NCBI RefSeq assembly: GCF_001514145.1
Contig: NZ_KQ948659.1
Coordinates: forward strand, 117,454-181,453
DNA: 64,000 nt
Direction: 5' to 3'
Origin: Streptomyces canus
Lineage (GTDB): Bacteria > Actinomycetota > Actinomycetes > Streptomycetales > Streptomycetaceae
The translations under genes were made by a program, and so were the position numbers. This document shows, in pieces, positions 34,213 through 42,762 of the stretch. The notes under the pieces are model-generated. The model made no database searches, was not told where the DNA came from, and worked only from the letters and a program-made list of their open reading frames with translations. Each line of letters starts with the position of its first letter. The first letter of the stretch is position 1.

Positions 34213-35004
34213 TTGAAGCGCCCTCTCCTGCTCGTCGTCCTGTTCCTCCTGGTGACGGGATGCTCGACCACCCCCGACTCCACCCCCGACTCCGCGTCCG
34301 GCGACGCCCGTTGGCGGCCCCGCCCCGGCGTCGCCTGGCAGTGGCAGCTGACCGGCCGTGTCGACACGTCCGTTGACGTGCCGGTGTACGACATCGACGG
34401 TTTCGACCAGTCCGAGGCGGTGGTGTCGTCCCTGCACCGCAAGGGCCGCAAGGTCATCTGCTACCTCTCCACCGGCGCATGGGAGGACTGGCGCCCCGAC
34501 GCCGACAGGTTCCCCGAGTCGGTGATCGGGCGCGGCAACGGCTGGAAGGGGGAGCGCTGGCTCGACATCCGCGCCACGGACGCCCTGGAACCCCTGATGG
34601 CGGACCGCCTCGACATGTGCCGCGAGAAGGGCTTCGACGCGGTGGAACCGGACAACATGGACGGCTACAAGAACCGCTCGGGCTTCAAACTGACGGCGGG
34701 GGACCAGCTCCGCTACAACCGTCTGATCGCCGACATGGCCCACGACCGCGGACTGTCGGTCGGCCTGAAGAACGACCTCGACCAGATCCCGGAGCTGGTG
34801 GGGGACTTCGACTTCGCGGTCAACGAGCAGTGCGCGCAGTACGCCGAGTGCGCGGACATGGAGCCGTTCGTCAAGGCGGACAAGGCGGTCTTCCACGTCG
34901 AGTACGAACTGCCCACCAGCCGCTTCTGCGCCGAGTCCCGGCGGCTGAAGCTGAGTTCGATGCTGAAGAAGTACGAGCTCGGGGTGTGGCGCGAGGCCTG
35001 TTAG
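34213..35004 (+). CDS. Lipoprotein with GH114 / endo-alpha-1,4-polygalactosaminidase-like (TM1410) domain
   Basis: The 263-residue protein starts at a TTG with GGAG eight bases upstream. That start yields a clean lipoprotein signal (LKRPLLLVVLFLLVTGC) with the lipobox Cys at residue 17. The rest is a TIM-barrel of the GH114/DUF297 type: YDIDGFDQ, KVICYLSTGAWEDWRPD, WLDIR and FDAVEPDNMDGY, the last two holding the conserved acidic residues. Activity on an exopolysaccharide such as polygalactosamine is a family inference. It is convergent with cobS, stops overlapping by three bases (TTAG). Confidence 0.88.
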   Translation: MKRPLLLVVLFLLVTGCSTTPDSTPDSASGDARWRPRPGVAWQWQLTGRVDTSVDVPVYDIDGFDQSEAVVSSLHRKGRKVICYLSTGAWEDWRPDADRFPESVIGRGNGWKGERWLDIRATDALEPLMADRLDMCREKGFDAVEPDNMDGYKNRSGFKLTAGDQLRYNRLIADMAHDRGLSVGLKNDLDQIPELVGDFDFAVNEQCAQYAECADMEPFVKADKAVFHVEYELPTSRFCAESRRLKLSSMLKKYELGVWREAC

Positions 35005-35783
35005 ACGTTCACCGACAGGATCACCAGTGCCGTCGTCGCCGCCGTCTCCGCCAGCCCTCCGAACACGTCCCCGGTCACTCCGCCGAAGCGGCGCGTGCAG
35101 TGCCGCAGGAGAAGCTCGGCCGCTGCCACGGCGGCGGCGACCGCCAGGACCGTGCGGACGATGTCGTACGACCCGAGGAGCGCCCCCGCTCCGGCCGCCC
35201 CCAGCGTCACCGCGACGGCCACCGGTATCGCGCCTCGTACCGGGACCACCCCCGCCACCGCGGCCCCCAGCCCCTCCGGCCTGGCCGGCGGGACCCCGGC
35301 GCGGGCCGCCAGCGTCAGGACCAGGCGCGCGGCCGTCGCCGAGACCACGGCCGCCGTCGCACCCCGCGCCCACGAGTCGCCGTACAGCTGCGACAGCGCG
35401 GCCACCTGGGCGAGCAGCACGAAGACGAGGGTGATCACTCCGAACGGTCCGATGTCGGACTGCTTCATGATCCGCAGGGCGTCCTCGGCGGGCTTGCCGC
35501 TGCCCAGGCCGTCGGCGGTGTCCGCGAGGCCGTCGAGGTGCAGACCCCGTGTGAGGACCGCCGGTACGGCGACGGTGGCAACCGCGGCGAGCAGTGCGGA
35601 GGAGCCCAGGGCCAGGAGCAGGAGGCCCAGCGCGGCCGACACGGCCCCCAGTGCCAGCCCGACCAGCGGAGCGCACAGCATGCCGCCGCGTGCCGCCTCC
35701 CGGTCCCAGCGGGTCACCTTCACCGGGAGCACGCTGAGCGTGCCGAAGGCGAAGCGGAGGCCGTCGAGCGGGGGCGGGGTCAT
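35001..35783 (-). CDS. cobS: Adenosylcobinamide-GDP ribazoletransferase CobS
   Basis: CobS joins alpha-ribazole to adenosylcobinamide-GDP, the last joining step of cobalamin synthesis, in the membrane. The 260-residue polytopic product has the conserved LTRGLHLDGLADTADGLGSG segment with its acidic residues and many Ala/Leu/Val membrane spans. The ATG at 35783 (or GTG at 35789) gives normal length. cobT (39.4 kb) and cobU (41.2 kb), which supply its two substrates, are on the same strand but separated by membrane-protein genes. Confidence 0.95.
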   Translation of the reverse strand: MTPPPLDGLRFAFGTLSVLPVKVTRWDREAARGGMLCAPLVGLALGAVSAALGLLLLALGSSALLAAVATVAVPAVLTRGLHLDGLADTADGLGSGKPAEDALRIMKQSDIGPFGVITLVFVLLAQVAALSQLYGDSWARGATAAVVSATAARLVLTLAARAGVPPARPEGLGAAVAGVVPVRGAIPVAVAVTLGAAGAGALLGSYDIVRTVLAVAAAVAAAELLLRHCTRRFGGVTGDVFGGLAETAATTALVILSVNV

Positions 35784-35856
35784 GGACACGTCGGCAGGGT
35801 AGCCCGGACGCCGTGGCCGCCGGGCGGCCCACCCCCGCCGGTCGGAGACTGGGGAC

Positions 35857-36615
35857 ATGGGTCACTGGCTGGAGCGCAACATCGTGGAACCGGGCAAGCT
35901 GCCGCTGCTCCTCGCCCTGACCGCGTTCGTCCTGACCTTCGTGATCACGCGGGTCATCACCCGGCTCATCCGGGCGGGCAAGGGTCCCTTCGGCAACGTC
36001 AGCACCGGAGGGGTGCACATCCACCACGTGGTGCCCGGAGTCGTCCTCACCGTCGTCGGCGGCTTCGGCGCGGTCACGAGCGGGCGGCACGGTTTCGTGG
36101 CGGGGCTGTGCGCGGTCGTCTTCGGCATGGGCGCGGGTCTGGTGCTGGACGAGTTCGCGCTGATCCTGCATCTCGACGACGTCTACTGGACCGAGGAGGG
36201 CCGCAAGAGCGTCGAGGTCGTGGTCCTCACCGCGGCGCTGGTCGGCCTGATGCTCGCGGGGTTCTCGCCGTTCGGTGTCAACGACGTGACGCAGGAGGAG
36301 GCCCAGGACCGCGGCGGCGTGATCACCAGCGTGGTGGTCAACTTCGTCTTCGCGATGCTGGTCCTGTTCAAGGGCAAGACCCGGATGGCGATCTTCAGCG
36401 TGATCGTCCCGCTCGTCGGCCTGATCGGTGTCATCCGCCTGGCCCGCCCGGGTTCCCCCTGGGCCCGCCGCTTCTACCGCAGCCGCCCGCGCGCCCGCGC
36501 CCGGGCCACCCTGCGCGCCTACCACCGCGACAAGCGCTGGTCGGGCCCCCGCCGGAGGTTCCAGGACCTGATCGGCGGCAAACCGGACCCGACGCCGTCG
36601 CTGGAACGCCGCTGA
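35857..36615 (+). CDS. Conserved polytopic membrane protein
   Basis: The 252-residue protein has about six membrane spans: LPLLLALTAFVLTFVITRVI, VHIHHVVPGVVLTVVGG, GLCAVVFGMGAGLVLDEFAL, VEVVVLTAALVGLMLAG, VITSVVVNFVFAMLVLF and MAIFSVIVPLVGLIGVI. A strongly basic cytoplasmic C-terminus follows (SRPRARARATLRAYHRDKRW). The HIHH and LDEFALILHLDD motifs are conserved-looking polar residues within membrane regions and might bind a metal. I recognise it as a conserved actinobacterial membrane protein without assigned function. It is divergent from cobS. Confidence 0.82.
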   Translation: MGHWLERNIVEPGKLPLLLALTAFVLTFVITRVITRLIRAGKGPFGNVSTGGVHIHHVVPGVVLTVVGGFGAVTSGRHGFVAGLCAVVFGMGAGLVLDEFALILHLDDVYWTEEGRKSVEVVVLTAALVGLMLAGFSPFGVNDVTQEEAQDRGGVITSVVVNFVFAMLVLFKGKTRMAIFSVIVPLVGLIGVIRLARPGSPWARRFYRSRPRARARATLRAYHRDKRWSGPRRRFQDLIGGKPDPTPSLERR

Positions 36616-36714
36616 CGCGCCGCGGGGATCTTGGTCAGGGCGCGGGGCGGTCGGCGTCAATGCCGGGTTCCGGAGCCCGGGGCCCGAGGACGCATGGGCT
36701 GCGCGGGGAGAACC

Positions 36715-36816
36715 CTGGCCGGGGGCGATCGGGCCGTGGCTCGCCGAGGCGCGGGCGCACGGGTCGCTTCCGGCGGGATCGGCGCGGGTGAGGACGCGGG
36801 ACGTGGTCCGCGTCGG
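36715..36816 (+). pseudogene. Relic fragment of a DUF2156 (MprF-like) gene
   Basis: About 100 bp matches the complement of 38281-38384, inside the nearby DUF2156 gene. The first 64 aligned bases share 59. The remainder aligns with single-base gaps that break the frame. Read on the top strand it still encodes WPGAIGPWLAEARAHGSLPA, against WPGAIEPWLAEARAHGWLPA in the intact gene. It lies in the 209-bp gap between two membrane-protein genes, inverted relative to the parent. No other part of the gene is recognisable around it. Confidence 0.8.
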
Positions 36817-36824
36817 TGCTCGTC

Positions 36825-37517
36825 TCAGGGCTCGCCGGGCGGCAGCCCCGACCCGGCCTCTTCCCTCGCACGCCGCCGGCGTGCCGTCGAGATCGCACAC
36901 AGCGCCAGCATCGCCGCGATCGCCGCGAGGTGTTCCCTGCCGGCGAGGTTCTCCTTCACCAGCACCTCCGCCACCATCGCCGCGATGACGGCGCCCGCGG
37001 TGACCCGGGCGCCGTAGCGCAGGCCGAGGAAGACGGCGAGGCCCACCACGGCCGCCGACGGGCCGGTGTCGACGACGTGCGCGTCCGAGGCGGACAGGCC
37101 GAGCGGGCTGTCGGGGCCCAGCCAGACACCCACGCGGGCGTACAGCGTTCCGGCGAGCGTGGCCGCGTAGGCCAGAGCGAGCGTCCGCCACCGGCCCAGA
37201 CAGATCTCGGCGATCCCGAACACGAACAGGATCTGCGCCAGCGCGCCCCACACCGGCAGGTCCAGGGCCGGCACGAACAGGGAGAGGGGAGTGCGGAGCA
37301 GAGCGAGCCACAGCGGGTCCGCGGCGCGTACGGCACCGACGTCCTGGACGACGTCATAACCCCACGACTGGTTGTGCACGAAGTGCAGGGCAGCCGTCAG
37401 ACCGACGGCCGTCAACGCCAGGGGGACCGCCCGCCACGTCCGCCGCAGCAGCGGTCCGCGCACGGTGACGTACAGCGGCCCCCACTCCGCGCGGGCCCAG
37501 CGGGCGAGCGTCTTCAT
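36825..37517 (-). CDS. Rhomboid-like membrane protein
   Basis: The 230-residue protein has about six membrane spans after a basic start (RRTWRAVPLALTAVGLTAALHF, LWLALLRTPLSLFVPAL, and so on), an arrangement like the 'rhomboid-like' family found beside DUF2156 genes in Streptomyces. It lacks the rhomboid catalytic GxSG serine, the nearest being VDTGPSAAVVG, so proteolysis is not expected. It starts 10 bp after the DUF2156 stop, so the pair forms an operon. Confidence 0.8.
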   Translation of the reverse strand: MKTLARWARAEWGPLYVTVRGPLLRRTWRAVPLALTAVGLTAALHFVHNQSWGYDVVQDVGAVRAADPLWLALLRTPLSLFVPALDLPVWGALAQILFVFGIAEICLGRWRTLALAYAATLAGTLYARVGVWLGPDSPLGLSASDAHVVDTGPSAAVVGLAVFLGLRYGARVTAGAVIAAMVAEVLVKENLAGREHLAAIAAMLALCAISTARRRRAREEAGSGLPPGEP

Positions 37518-37527
37518 CCCATCGTCC

Positions 37528-39294
37528 TCATCTGTGCGTGCTCAGGTGCTCCCGCCGCCGCAGCCACCCCGGCAGTCCCGGCACCTCCAGGAACCCCTCC
37601 GCGCGGGCCGAGGCGATGCCGATGCGCGGCAGGTCCGCGCTCTTCTCGAAGAGGAGGAACCGCGGCTCCCAGATGGGCCGGTACTTGGCGTTGGCCCGGT
37701 ACAGGGACTCGATCTGCCACCAGCGCGAGAAGAAGCTGAGCAGCGACCGCCACAGCCGCAGCACCGGCCCGGCACCAAGGCGTGCACCACGTTCGAAGAC
37801 CGAACGGAACATGGCGAAGTTGAGCGAAACCTGGGTGATCTGAATCTCCTGGGCGCGATTCAGCAGCTCGATGACCATGAACTCCATGAGTCCGTTGTCC
37901 GCGTCGCGGTCCCGGCGCATGAGGTCGAGGGACAGCCCGTGCGGCCCCCACGGCACGAAGGAGAGCACCGCCTTCAGCTCACCGTCGCCGGCCCTGCACT
38001 CCAGCGCGACGCACCGGCCGTCCTCCGGATCCCCGAGCCGCCCCAGCGCCATGCTGAACCCGCGCTCGGTGGCACCGTCCCGCCAGTCGTCCGCACGCCG
38101 TACGAGAGCCGCCATCTCCTCGGCGGGGATGTCCTCGTGGCGCCGGATCCGTACCGTGTACCCGGCCCGCTTGACCCGGTTGTAGGCCTGCCGGACGGTC
38201 CGCATCGCCCGCCCCTCCAGCGTGAACTCGGCGACCTCGACGATCGCCTCGTCGCCCAGCTCCAGCGCGTTCAGGCCGTGCCGCGCGTACACCGTCCCCG
38301 CGTCCTCGCCCGCGCCCATCACCGCCGGCAGCCACCCGTGCGCCCGCGCTTCGGCGAGCCACGGCTCGATCGCCCCCGGCCAGGCCTCCGGGTCGCCGAT
38401 CGGATCGCCGGAGGCCAGCGAGACCCCGCTGACGACCCGGTAGGTCACGGCCGCCTTCCCGGTCGGTGACCAGACGACGCTCTTCTCCCTGCGCAGCGCG
38501 AAGTACCCGAGCGAGTCCCGCTCGCCGTGCCGCTCCAGCAGCTCCCTGAGGCGCCGCTCGTCGTCCTCGGTGAGCGGGTCGACCGCACGCCGGGAGCGGA
38601 AGGCGGCGTAGAGGACGGCGAGGACGAGGATCGTGCTGAGCACGTTGATGACGACGTTGACCCAGTTCGGCGTCAGGATCCCGTCGAAGCGGGAGTCGTC
38701 GGCGGCGACGGAGACCAGCCGCAGTGTGCCGTACCACCACCGCTCCCCGAAGGACGAGGACCTCGAGGCCTTGTTGGTGGCGGTCACCAGCAGCGCGGCC
38801 AGCAACGAGGACACGAGCAGTCCGCCCACGGCCACGGCGGCGGCGAGCCGCGGATTGGACCGGTCACCCTTGGCGTAGAACTCCCGCCGGCCGACGAGCA
38901 GCGCGGCGACGAACGCGGCCGTGAGGCCGAGCGAGATCCAGTTCTGCGCGTACCGACGGATCTCCGGGAACGCCATCGCGAAGAGGAACAGCGCGAGGAA
39001 CGCCCCCGACAGCACCAGGTTCAGGATCCACGCCGCGCGCTTGCGCCGCCGCATGGTGATGGCGAGGAAGGCCGTGAACACCCCGGAGGCGAAGCCCGCC
39101 GTCAGCAGATACGGCGTGAAGAAGTCCTCCTGGTTGTGCCGCCGCACGTCCTGCCCCAGCGAGACCCACACCGCGCTGAGGAAGTTGACGAACGCGACGA
39201 CCCGCAGATACCAGACGGCGAATCCGGCGGCCCGCCGCGAGGCGGTGGTGGACCGGCGGACCTTCCGAACAGGTGCAACTCGGACATCTCCCAT
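37528..39294 (-). CDS. DUF2156 / phosphatidylglycerol lysyltransferase-like (MprF/LysX-like) membrane protein
   Basis: The 588-residue protein has an N-terminal membrane part (about six spans, residues 25-235) and a C-terminal GNAT-like DUF2156 domain (about 250-560). This is the layout of aminoacyl-phosphatidylglycerol synthases, which transfer an amino acid from tRNA to lipid and lower surface charge. Recognisable pieces include SVVWSPTGKAAVTYRV, VSGVSLASGDPIGDP, ELLNRAQEIQITQVSLNF and RFLLFEKSADLPRIG. The amino acid transferred is unknown. It heads a two-gene unit with the rhomboid-like gene. A fragment of it is duplicated at 36715-36816. Confidence 0.88.
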   Translation of the reverse strand: MGDVRVAPVRKVRRSTTASRRAAGFAVWYLRVVAFVNFLSAVWVSLGQDVRRHNQEDFFTPYLLTAGFASGVFTAFLAITMRRRKRAAWILNLVLSGAFLALFLFAMAFPEIRRYAQNWISLGLTAAFVAALLVGRREFYAKGDRSNPRLAAAVAVGGLLVSSLLAALLVTATNKASRSSSFGERWWYGTLRLVSVAADDSRFDGILTPNWVNVVINVLSTILVLAVLYAAFRSRRAVDPLTEDDERRLRELLERHGERDSLGYFALRREKSVVWSPTGKAAVTYRVVSGVSLASGDPIGDPEAWPGAIEPWLAEARAHGWLPAVMGAGEDAGTVYARHGLNALELGDEAIVEVAEFTLEGRAMRTVRQAYNRVKRAGYTVRIRRHEDIPAEEMAALVRRADDWRDGATERGFSMALGRLGDPEDGRCVALECRAGDGELKAVLSFVPWGPHGLSLDLMRRDRDADNGLMEFMVIELLNRAQEIQITQVSLNFAMFRSVFERGARLGAGPVLRLWRSLLSFFSRWWQIESLYRANAKYRPIWEPRFLLFEKSADLPRIGIASARAEGFLEVPGLPGWLRRREHLSTHR

Positions 39295-39355
39295 GAAGGG
39301 CGATCATGCCCCTTGCGCCGGTGATTCCCTCGCAAGGGCACCCACCTGTCCGGGA

Positions 39356-40444
39356 CTACTCCTCCTCGGACACCTTCTCCGGCTCCTCCTCGGAAACCGC
39401 GGGCCTCTCCGGCAGCTCGGCGGCCAGCGCAGCCGCGGCCTGCACCAGCGGCAGTGCCAGCAGTCCGCCCGCACCCTCCCCGACAGTCACACCATGGTCG
39501 AGCAGCGGTTCCAGGGCCATCCGGTCCAGCGCCTTCGTCTGTCCCGGCTCACCGCTGTTCTGCCCGGCCAGCCACCAGTCCGGCGCCCGGAACGCGATCC
39601 GCTGACCCACCAGCGCACAGGCGGCCACGACCACCCCGTCCAGCACGACGGGCAGTTTGCGCACCGCGCTCTGCAGGAGAAAGCCCGTGATCGCGGCGAG
39701 GTCGGCCCCGCCGACGGCCGCCAGCAACTGCAACTGGTCCCCGAGCACCGGCCGCGCCCGCCGCAGCGCGTCCCGGATCGCCGCGCACTTGCGCATCCAG
39801 GCCAAATCGTCGATCCCGGTCCCGCCCCGCCCGGTCACGACGGACGCGTCGGTCCCGCACAGCGCCGCGACCAGCACCCCGGCCACCGTGGTCCCGCCCA
39901 CACTCACATCGCCGAGCACCACGAGATCGGTACCGGAGTCGGCCTCCTCGTCGGCCACCGCGATCCCGGCCCGGAAGGCGGCCTCCGCCTCCTCGAGGGT
40001 CAACGCGTCCTCGACATCGATTCGACCGCTCCCGCGCCGCACCCGATGCCGTACGACATCCTCCGGCAGCTCGGCCGGATCGCAGTCCAGCGCCATGTCG
40101 ACGACCCGCACCGGCACACCCAGCCGCCGCGCGAGGATCGACACCGGACGGCCGCCCTCCAGGACCTCCCGCACCAGCTCCGAGGCGCTGCCGGCGGCCC
40201 GCCCCGAGACGCCCAGTTCGGCGATCCCGTGGTCACCGGCGAACAGCACGACGCGCGGCCGCTCGACCGGCCGTACCGGTACGGCCGACTGCGCCGCTGC
40301 CAGCCACTCACCCAGGTCGTCGAGGCGGCCCAGCGCCCCGGGCGGCACGATCTGACGCTCCCGGCGCGCCTCGGCGTCGCGACGCACCCCGCCGTCGGGG
40401 CGCTCGATCAGATCGGTGAAGTCGTCGAGATTAAGCGAGCTCAT
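39356..40444 (-). CDS. cobT: Nicotinate-nucleotide-dimethylbenzimidazole phosphoribosyltransferase CobT
   Basis: CobT makes alpha-ribazole phosphate from the lower-ligand base and nicotinate mononucleotide for the cobalamin loop. The 362-residue product has VVLFAGDHGIAELGVS, VVLGDVSVGGTTVAG, VTGRGGTGIDD and the C-terminal catalytic Glu region VGEGAGGLLALPL. It ends in a Glu-rich tail (SEEEPEKVSEEE). ATG 40444. It is divergent from the degenerate methyltransferase gene. Confidence 0.95.
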   Translation of the reverse strand: MSSLNLDDFTDLIERPDGGVRRDAEARRERQIVPPGALGRLDDLGEWLAAAQSAVPVRPVERPRVVLFAGDHGIAELGVSGRAAGSASELVREVLEGGRPVSILARRLGVPVRVVDMALDCDPAELPEDVVRHRVRRGSGRIDVEDALTLEEAEAAFRAGIAVADEEADSGTDLVVLGDVSVGGTTVAGVLVAALCGTDASVVTGRGGTGIDDLAWMRKCAAIRDALRRARPVLGDQLQLLAAVGGADLAAITGFLLQSAVRKLPVVLDGVVVAACALVGQRIAFRAPDWWLAGQNSGEPGQTKALDRMALEPLLDHGVTVGEGAGGLLALPLVQAAAALAAELPERPAVSEEEPEKVSEEE

Positions 40445-40570
40445 TCGCCGAACAGTACCGGCCCTGATCGAACACGGGGGCGCCACGTGGCCACGACGTC
40501 GTTGCACCCGGGATCGGGATCCCATACGTTCCGATTTGCAGCGAATTGCCGTACGTTCCCGGGAGGCCTC

Positions 40571-41182
40571 ATGCCCGCACCGACCGCCCCGTCCGTACGG
40601 CGTCTTCGCTCCACCGCCCGCGCGATACTGCGGTTCCCCGAACCGGAGAGCTGGCTGGACGTGGAGACGGGGGACGCGGACTTCCCGGAGGCAGCGAGAA
40701 GGTTCTTCCCCTACACGGCCTTCGACGGCCTGGACCTCAGTCACCGCGTCCTGCACGCCCAGGCGGTCGAACGCCTGGAGGAAGGCCACCTCGGCCGGCT
40801 GACGGACCCGCAGATCACCGCCCGTCTCCGCGCCCGCTACGACGTGGTCAGCCTGCTGAACCAGCGGCCCCGCACCAAGGACTTCCAGGCCGCCCTCGCC
40901 GTCCTGCGCCCCGGCGGCCACCTCCTCGTGGAATGCCAGGACGACCCCCGCGCCGAGTTGGAGTCGCAGGGCTGCACGATCGTGACCACGGCCCGCAGAT
41001 CCGCGCACATCCCGGGCCGCGTGACGACCCGCCTGTCCCCGAGGGCGATCGGGCCGCTGGCCTTCGCCGCGAGAGCGCTGGACCACACCCTGGCCCTCCT
41101 CCTCGCCGGCACCCGCTTCGCGAAGGCGTACCGGGTGATCGCCCGCAAGGACCGTGAAGGCACCGCCACCTCAGCCCCGTAG
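40571..41182 (+). CDS. Methyltransferase-like protein with degenerate SAM motif
   Basis: The 203-residue protein starts at ATG 40571 with GGGAGG upstream. It resembles class I methyltransferases of the Streptomyces 'WLDVGTGHGHF' kind: WLDVETGDADFPEAARRFFPYTAFDGLDLS (residues 29 on, key residues W, LDV, FDGLDLS) and the beta4-5 segment LRPGGHLLVECQ. In motif I, the glycines that normally hold SAM are changed (G-x-G-x-G reads E-T-G-D-A), so binding is doubtful. It sits between cobT and cobU and overlaps the 3' end of cobU by 12 bases. Confidence 0.78.
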   Translation: MPAPTAPSVRRLRSTARAILRFPEPESWLDVETGDADFPEAARRFFPYTAFDGLDLSHRVLHAQAVERLEEGHLGRLTDPQITARLRARYDVVSLLNQRPRTKDFQAALAVLRPGGHLLVECQDDPRAELESQGCTIVTTARRSAHIPGRVTTRLSPRAIGPLAFAARALDHTLALLLAGTRFAKAYRVIARKDREGTATSAP

Positions 41183-42373
41183 CACCATCGCCTGCCCCGC
41201 CACCACCAGCACCACCTGCTCGCACTCGCCCGCGAACGCCGCGTTCAGCCGCCCCAGTTCGTCCCGGTACCGGCGCCCGGACGCGGTGGCCGGCACGATC
41301 CCCGACCCCACCTCATTGGACACGGCCACCACGGTCCGCCGCGCACCCCGCACCGCCTCCGTCAACTCCCGTACCCGTGCTCGCAGTTCGCGCTCCCCGC
41401 CGTCGGCCCACTCCGCGTCGTCCCACGCTCCCACGGCGTCCATCGCGTCCGTCAGCCACAGCGACAGACAGTCGATCAGCAGCGGCGCCCCGTCGTCCTT
41501 CAGCAGCGGCACCAGATCGCACGTCTCGGTGGTACGCCACGACCCGGGCCGCCGCTCCCGATGCGCGAAGACCCGGGAGGCCCACTCGGTGTCCCCGTTC
41601 CGCGACCCGCCGGTCGCCACGTACAGCACCTCGGGGAAGGCCTCCAGCCGCCGCTCGGCCTCCACCGACTTCCCGGACCGCGCCCCGCCCAGCACCAGCG
41701 TCCGCCGCGGCACATCCGGTACGTCCTCGTAGACCCCGACGGCCAGCGTCGTCCCGTCGGGCACGGCCCGCGCCCCCGCCGCGGCGAGCCGCCGCCGCAA
41801 CTCGGCCCCCGGTGGCACGTCATGATCGATATGCACGGCGACGACATCCGTGGTGGGCCCGACAGCGCCCACGGCCCGCAGCCGGGCCAGCGCGTCCGGC
41901 CGCCGTACGACATCGACGAGCACCATGTCGTACGACTCGACGGCCCCCTCCTCCAGCCCGGCGGGCGAACCCCCCGGCGGCAGATACAGCGCCCGCTGCC
42001 CGGCGGGTCCGGTGACGGCGTACCCGGTCCCCGGCGCGTCCATCGCCACGGCCCGCACCCGATGGCCCGTCAGCAACGTCAACTCCCGTCCGTCCGGCAC
42101 CCGCCCCGGCTGCGGAAGCCCGGCGGGCACCTCGACGGGGGGTCCGTCGTGGGGGTGCGACAGCAGAACCTGCCGTACGCCACCGAGCGAGTGCCCGACG
42201 CGGGCGGCCGCGAAGGCGGCACCGGGGGTGAGATCGAGCAGCAGGGTCTCGTCGACGAGGACGGCGGTGGCACCCCGCGCGTCCGCCCCGACGGCGACCG
42301 CGCAGGCGGCACAGGGACAGCCGGGGCGGGGAAGGCCGTTGGGGGCACCGGTACCGAGCAGAGTGAGTTCCAC
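41171..42373 (-). CDS. cobU: Bifunctional adenosylcobinamide kinase/guanylyltransferase CobU with N-terminal metallo-beta-lactamase-like domain
   Basis: The C-terminal half (about 222-400) is CobU: P-loop LGGARSGKS (228-236), the guanylylated-His region FAHRERRPGSW and NEVGSGIVP. It phosphorylates adenosylcobinamide and transfers GMP to give the CobS substrate. The N-terminal half (1-about 210) is a metallo-beta-lactamase-like domain: LLGTGAPNGLPRPGCPC, then SHPHDGP (72-78) where HxHxDH is normal, and AVHIDHD (179-185). The zinc motif is incomplete. GTG 42373. The 400-residue length is about twice a stand-alone CobU. Confidence 0.92.
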   Translation of the reverse strand: MELTLLGTGAPNGLPRPGCPCAACAVAVGADARGATAVLVDETLLLDLTPGAAFAAARVGHSLGGVRQVLLSHPHDGPPVEVPAGLPQPGRVPDGRELTLLTGHRVRAVAMDAPGTGYAVTGPAGQRALYLPPGGSPAGLEEGAVESYDMVLVDVVRRPDALARLRAVGAVGPTTDVVAVHIDHDVPPGAELRRRLAAAGARAVPDGTTLAVGVYEDVPDVPRRTLVLGGARSGKSVEAERRLEAFPEVLYVATGGSRNGDTEWASRVFAHRERRPGSWRTTETCDLVPLLKDDGAPLLIDCLSLWLTDAMDAVGAWDDAEWADGGERELRARVRELTEAVRGARRTVVAVSNEVGSGIVPATASGRRYRDELGRLNAAFAGECEQVVLVVAGQAMVLRG

Positions 42374-42488
42374 GGAAACGATTCTCGCCGGTACCCGTTG
42401 ATCTTGCGCGAGCAACCCCCACAGGCCCGCGGCCGACGAACTACCGCTTAGGGTGCTCTTCGTAACGGATCAAACACGGGAGGCTCGC

Positions 42489-42704
42489 ATGGCGACATGG
42501 ACCTGGCGATTCGAGAAGGCCGACGGCGCGGAGACCCAGCCCGCCGTGGAGCCGGAGGAGTTCACCACCCAGGGAGACGCCGAGTCCTGGCTCGGTGAGT
42601 ACTGGAAGGCCCTGCTCGCGGGCGGCGCGGAACAGGTACGGCTGTTCGAGGACGCCACGGAGATCTACGGTCCGATGAGCCTGCGCGCGGCCGAGGAGGC
42701 CTGA
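42489..42704 (+). CDS. Small conserved Streptomyces protein
   Basis: The 71-residue acidic protein (MATWTWRFEKADG start; FTTQGDAESWLGEYWKALL) has GGGAGG upstream of ATG 42489. It is a compact soluble protein with no recognised domain, well preserved beside cobU in Streptomyces as far as I recall. It is divergent from cobU and followed by a terminator hairpin. Confidence 0.78.
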   Translation: MATWTWRFEKADGAETQPAVEPEEFTTQGDAESWLGEYWKALLAGGAEQVRLFEDATEIYGPMSLRAAEEA

Positions 42705-42711
42705 CCCCGAC

Positions 42712-42739
42712 GGGCGAGGGTGCCATGGCCCCCTCGCCC
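42712..42739. terminator. Bidirectional terminator
   Basis: GGGCGAGGG (42712-42720) pairs perfectly with CCCTCGCCC (42731-42739) over a 10-base loop, between convergent genes. Confidence 0.7.
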
Positions 42740-42762
42740 CCCTCCGCACAGCGACGGAGCGC

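Noticed and set aside
36635..36898. 87-codon lower-strand frame and 128-codon top-strand frame in the gap before the rhomboid-like gene
   Set aside because: Arg/Pro-rich with no ribosome site. The DNA is better explained by the DUF2156 relic plus the 3' end of the rhomboid-like gene.
36825..37517. Active rhomboid protease
   Set aside because: The catalytic GxSG serine and paired His are not present, so only a rhomboid-like fold is claimed.
42374..42488. Cobalamin riboswitch before cobU or cobT
   Set aside because: I looked for a B12-box-like element upstream of cobU, cobT and cobS and saw none; the leaders are also too short.
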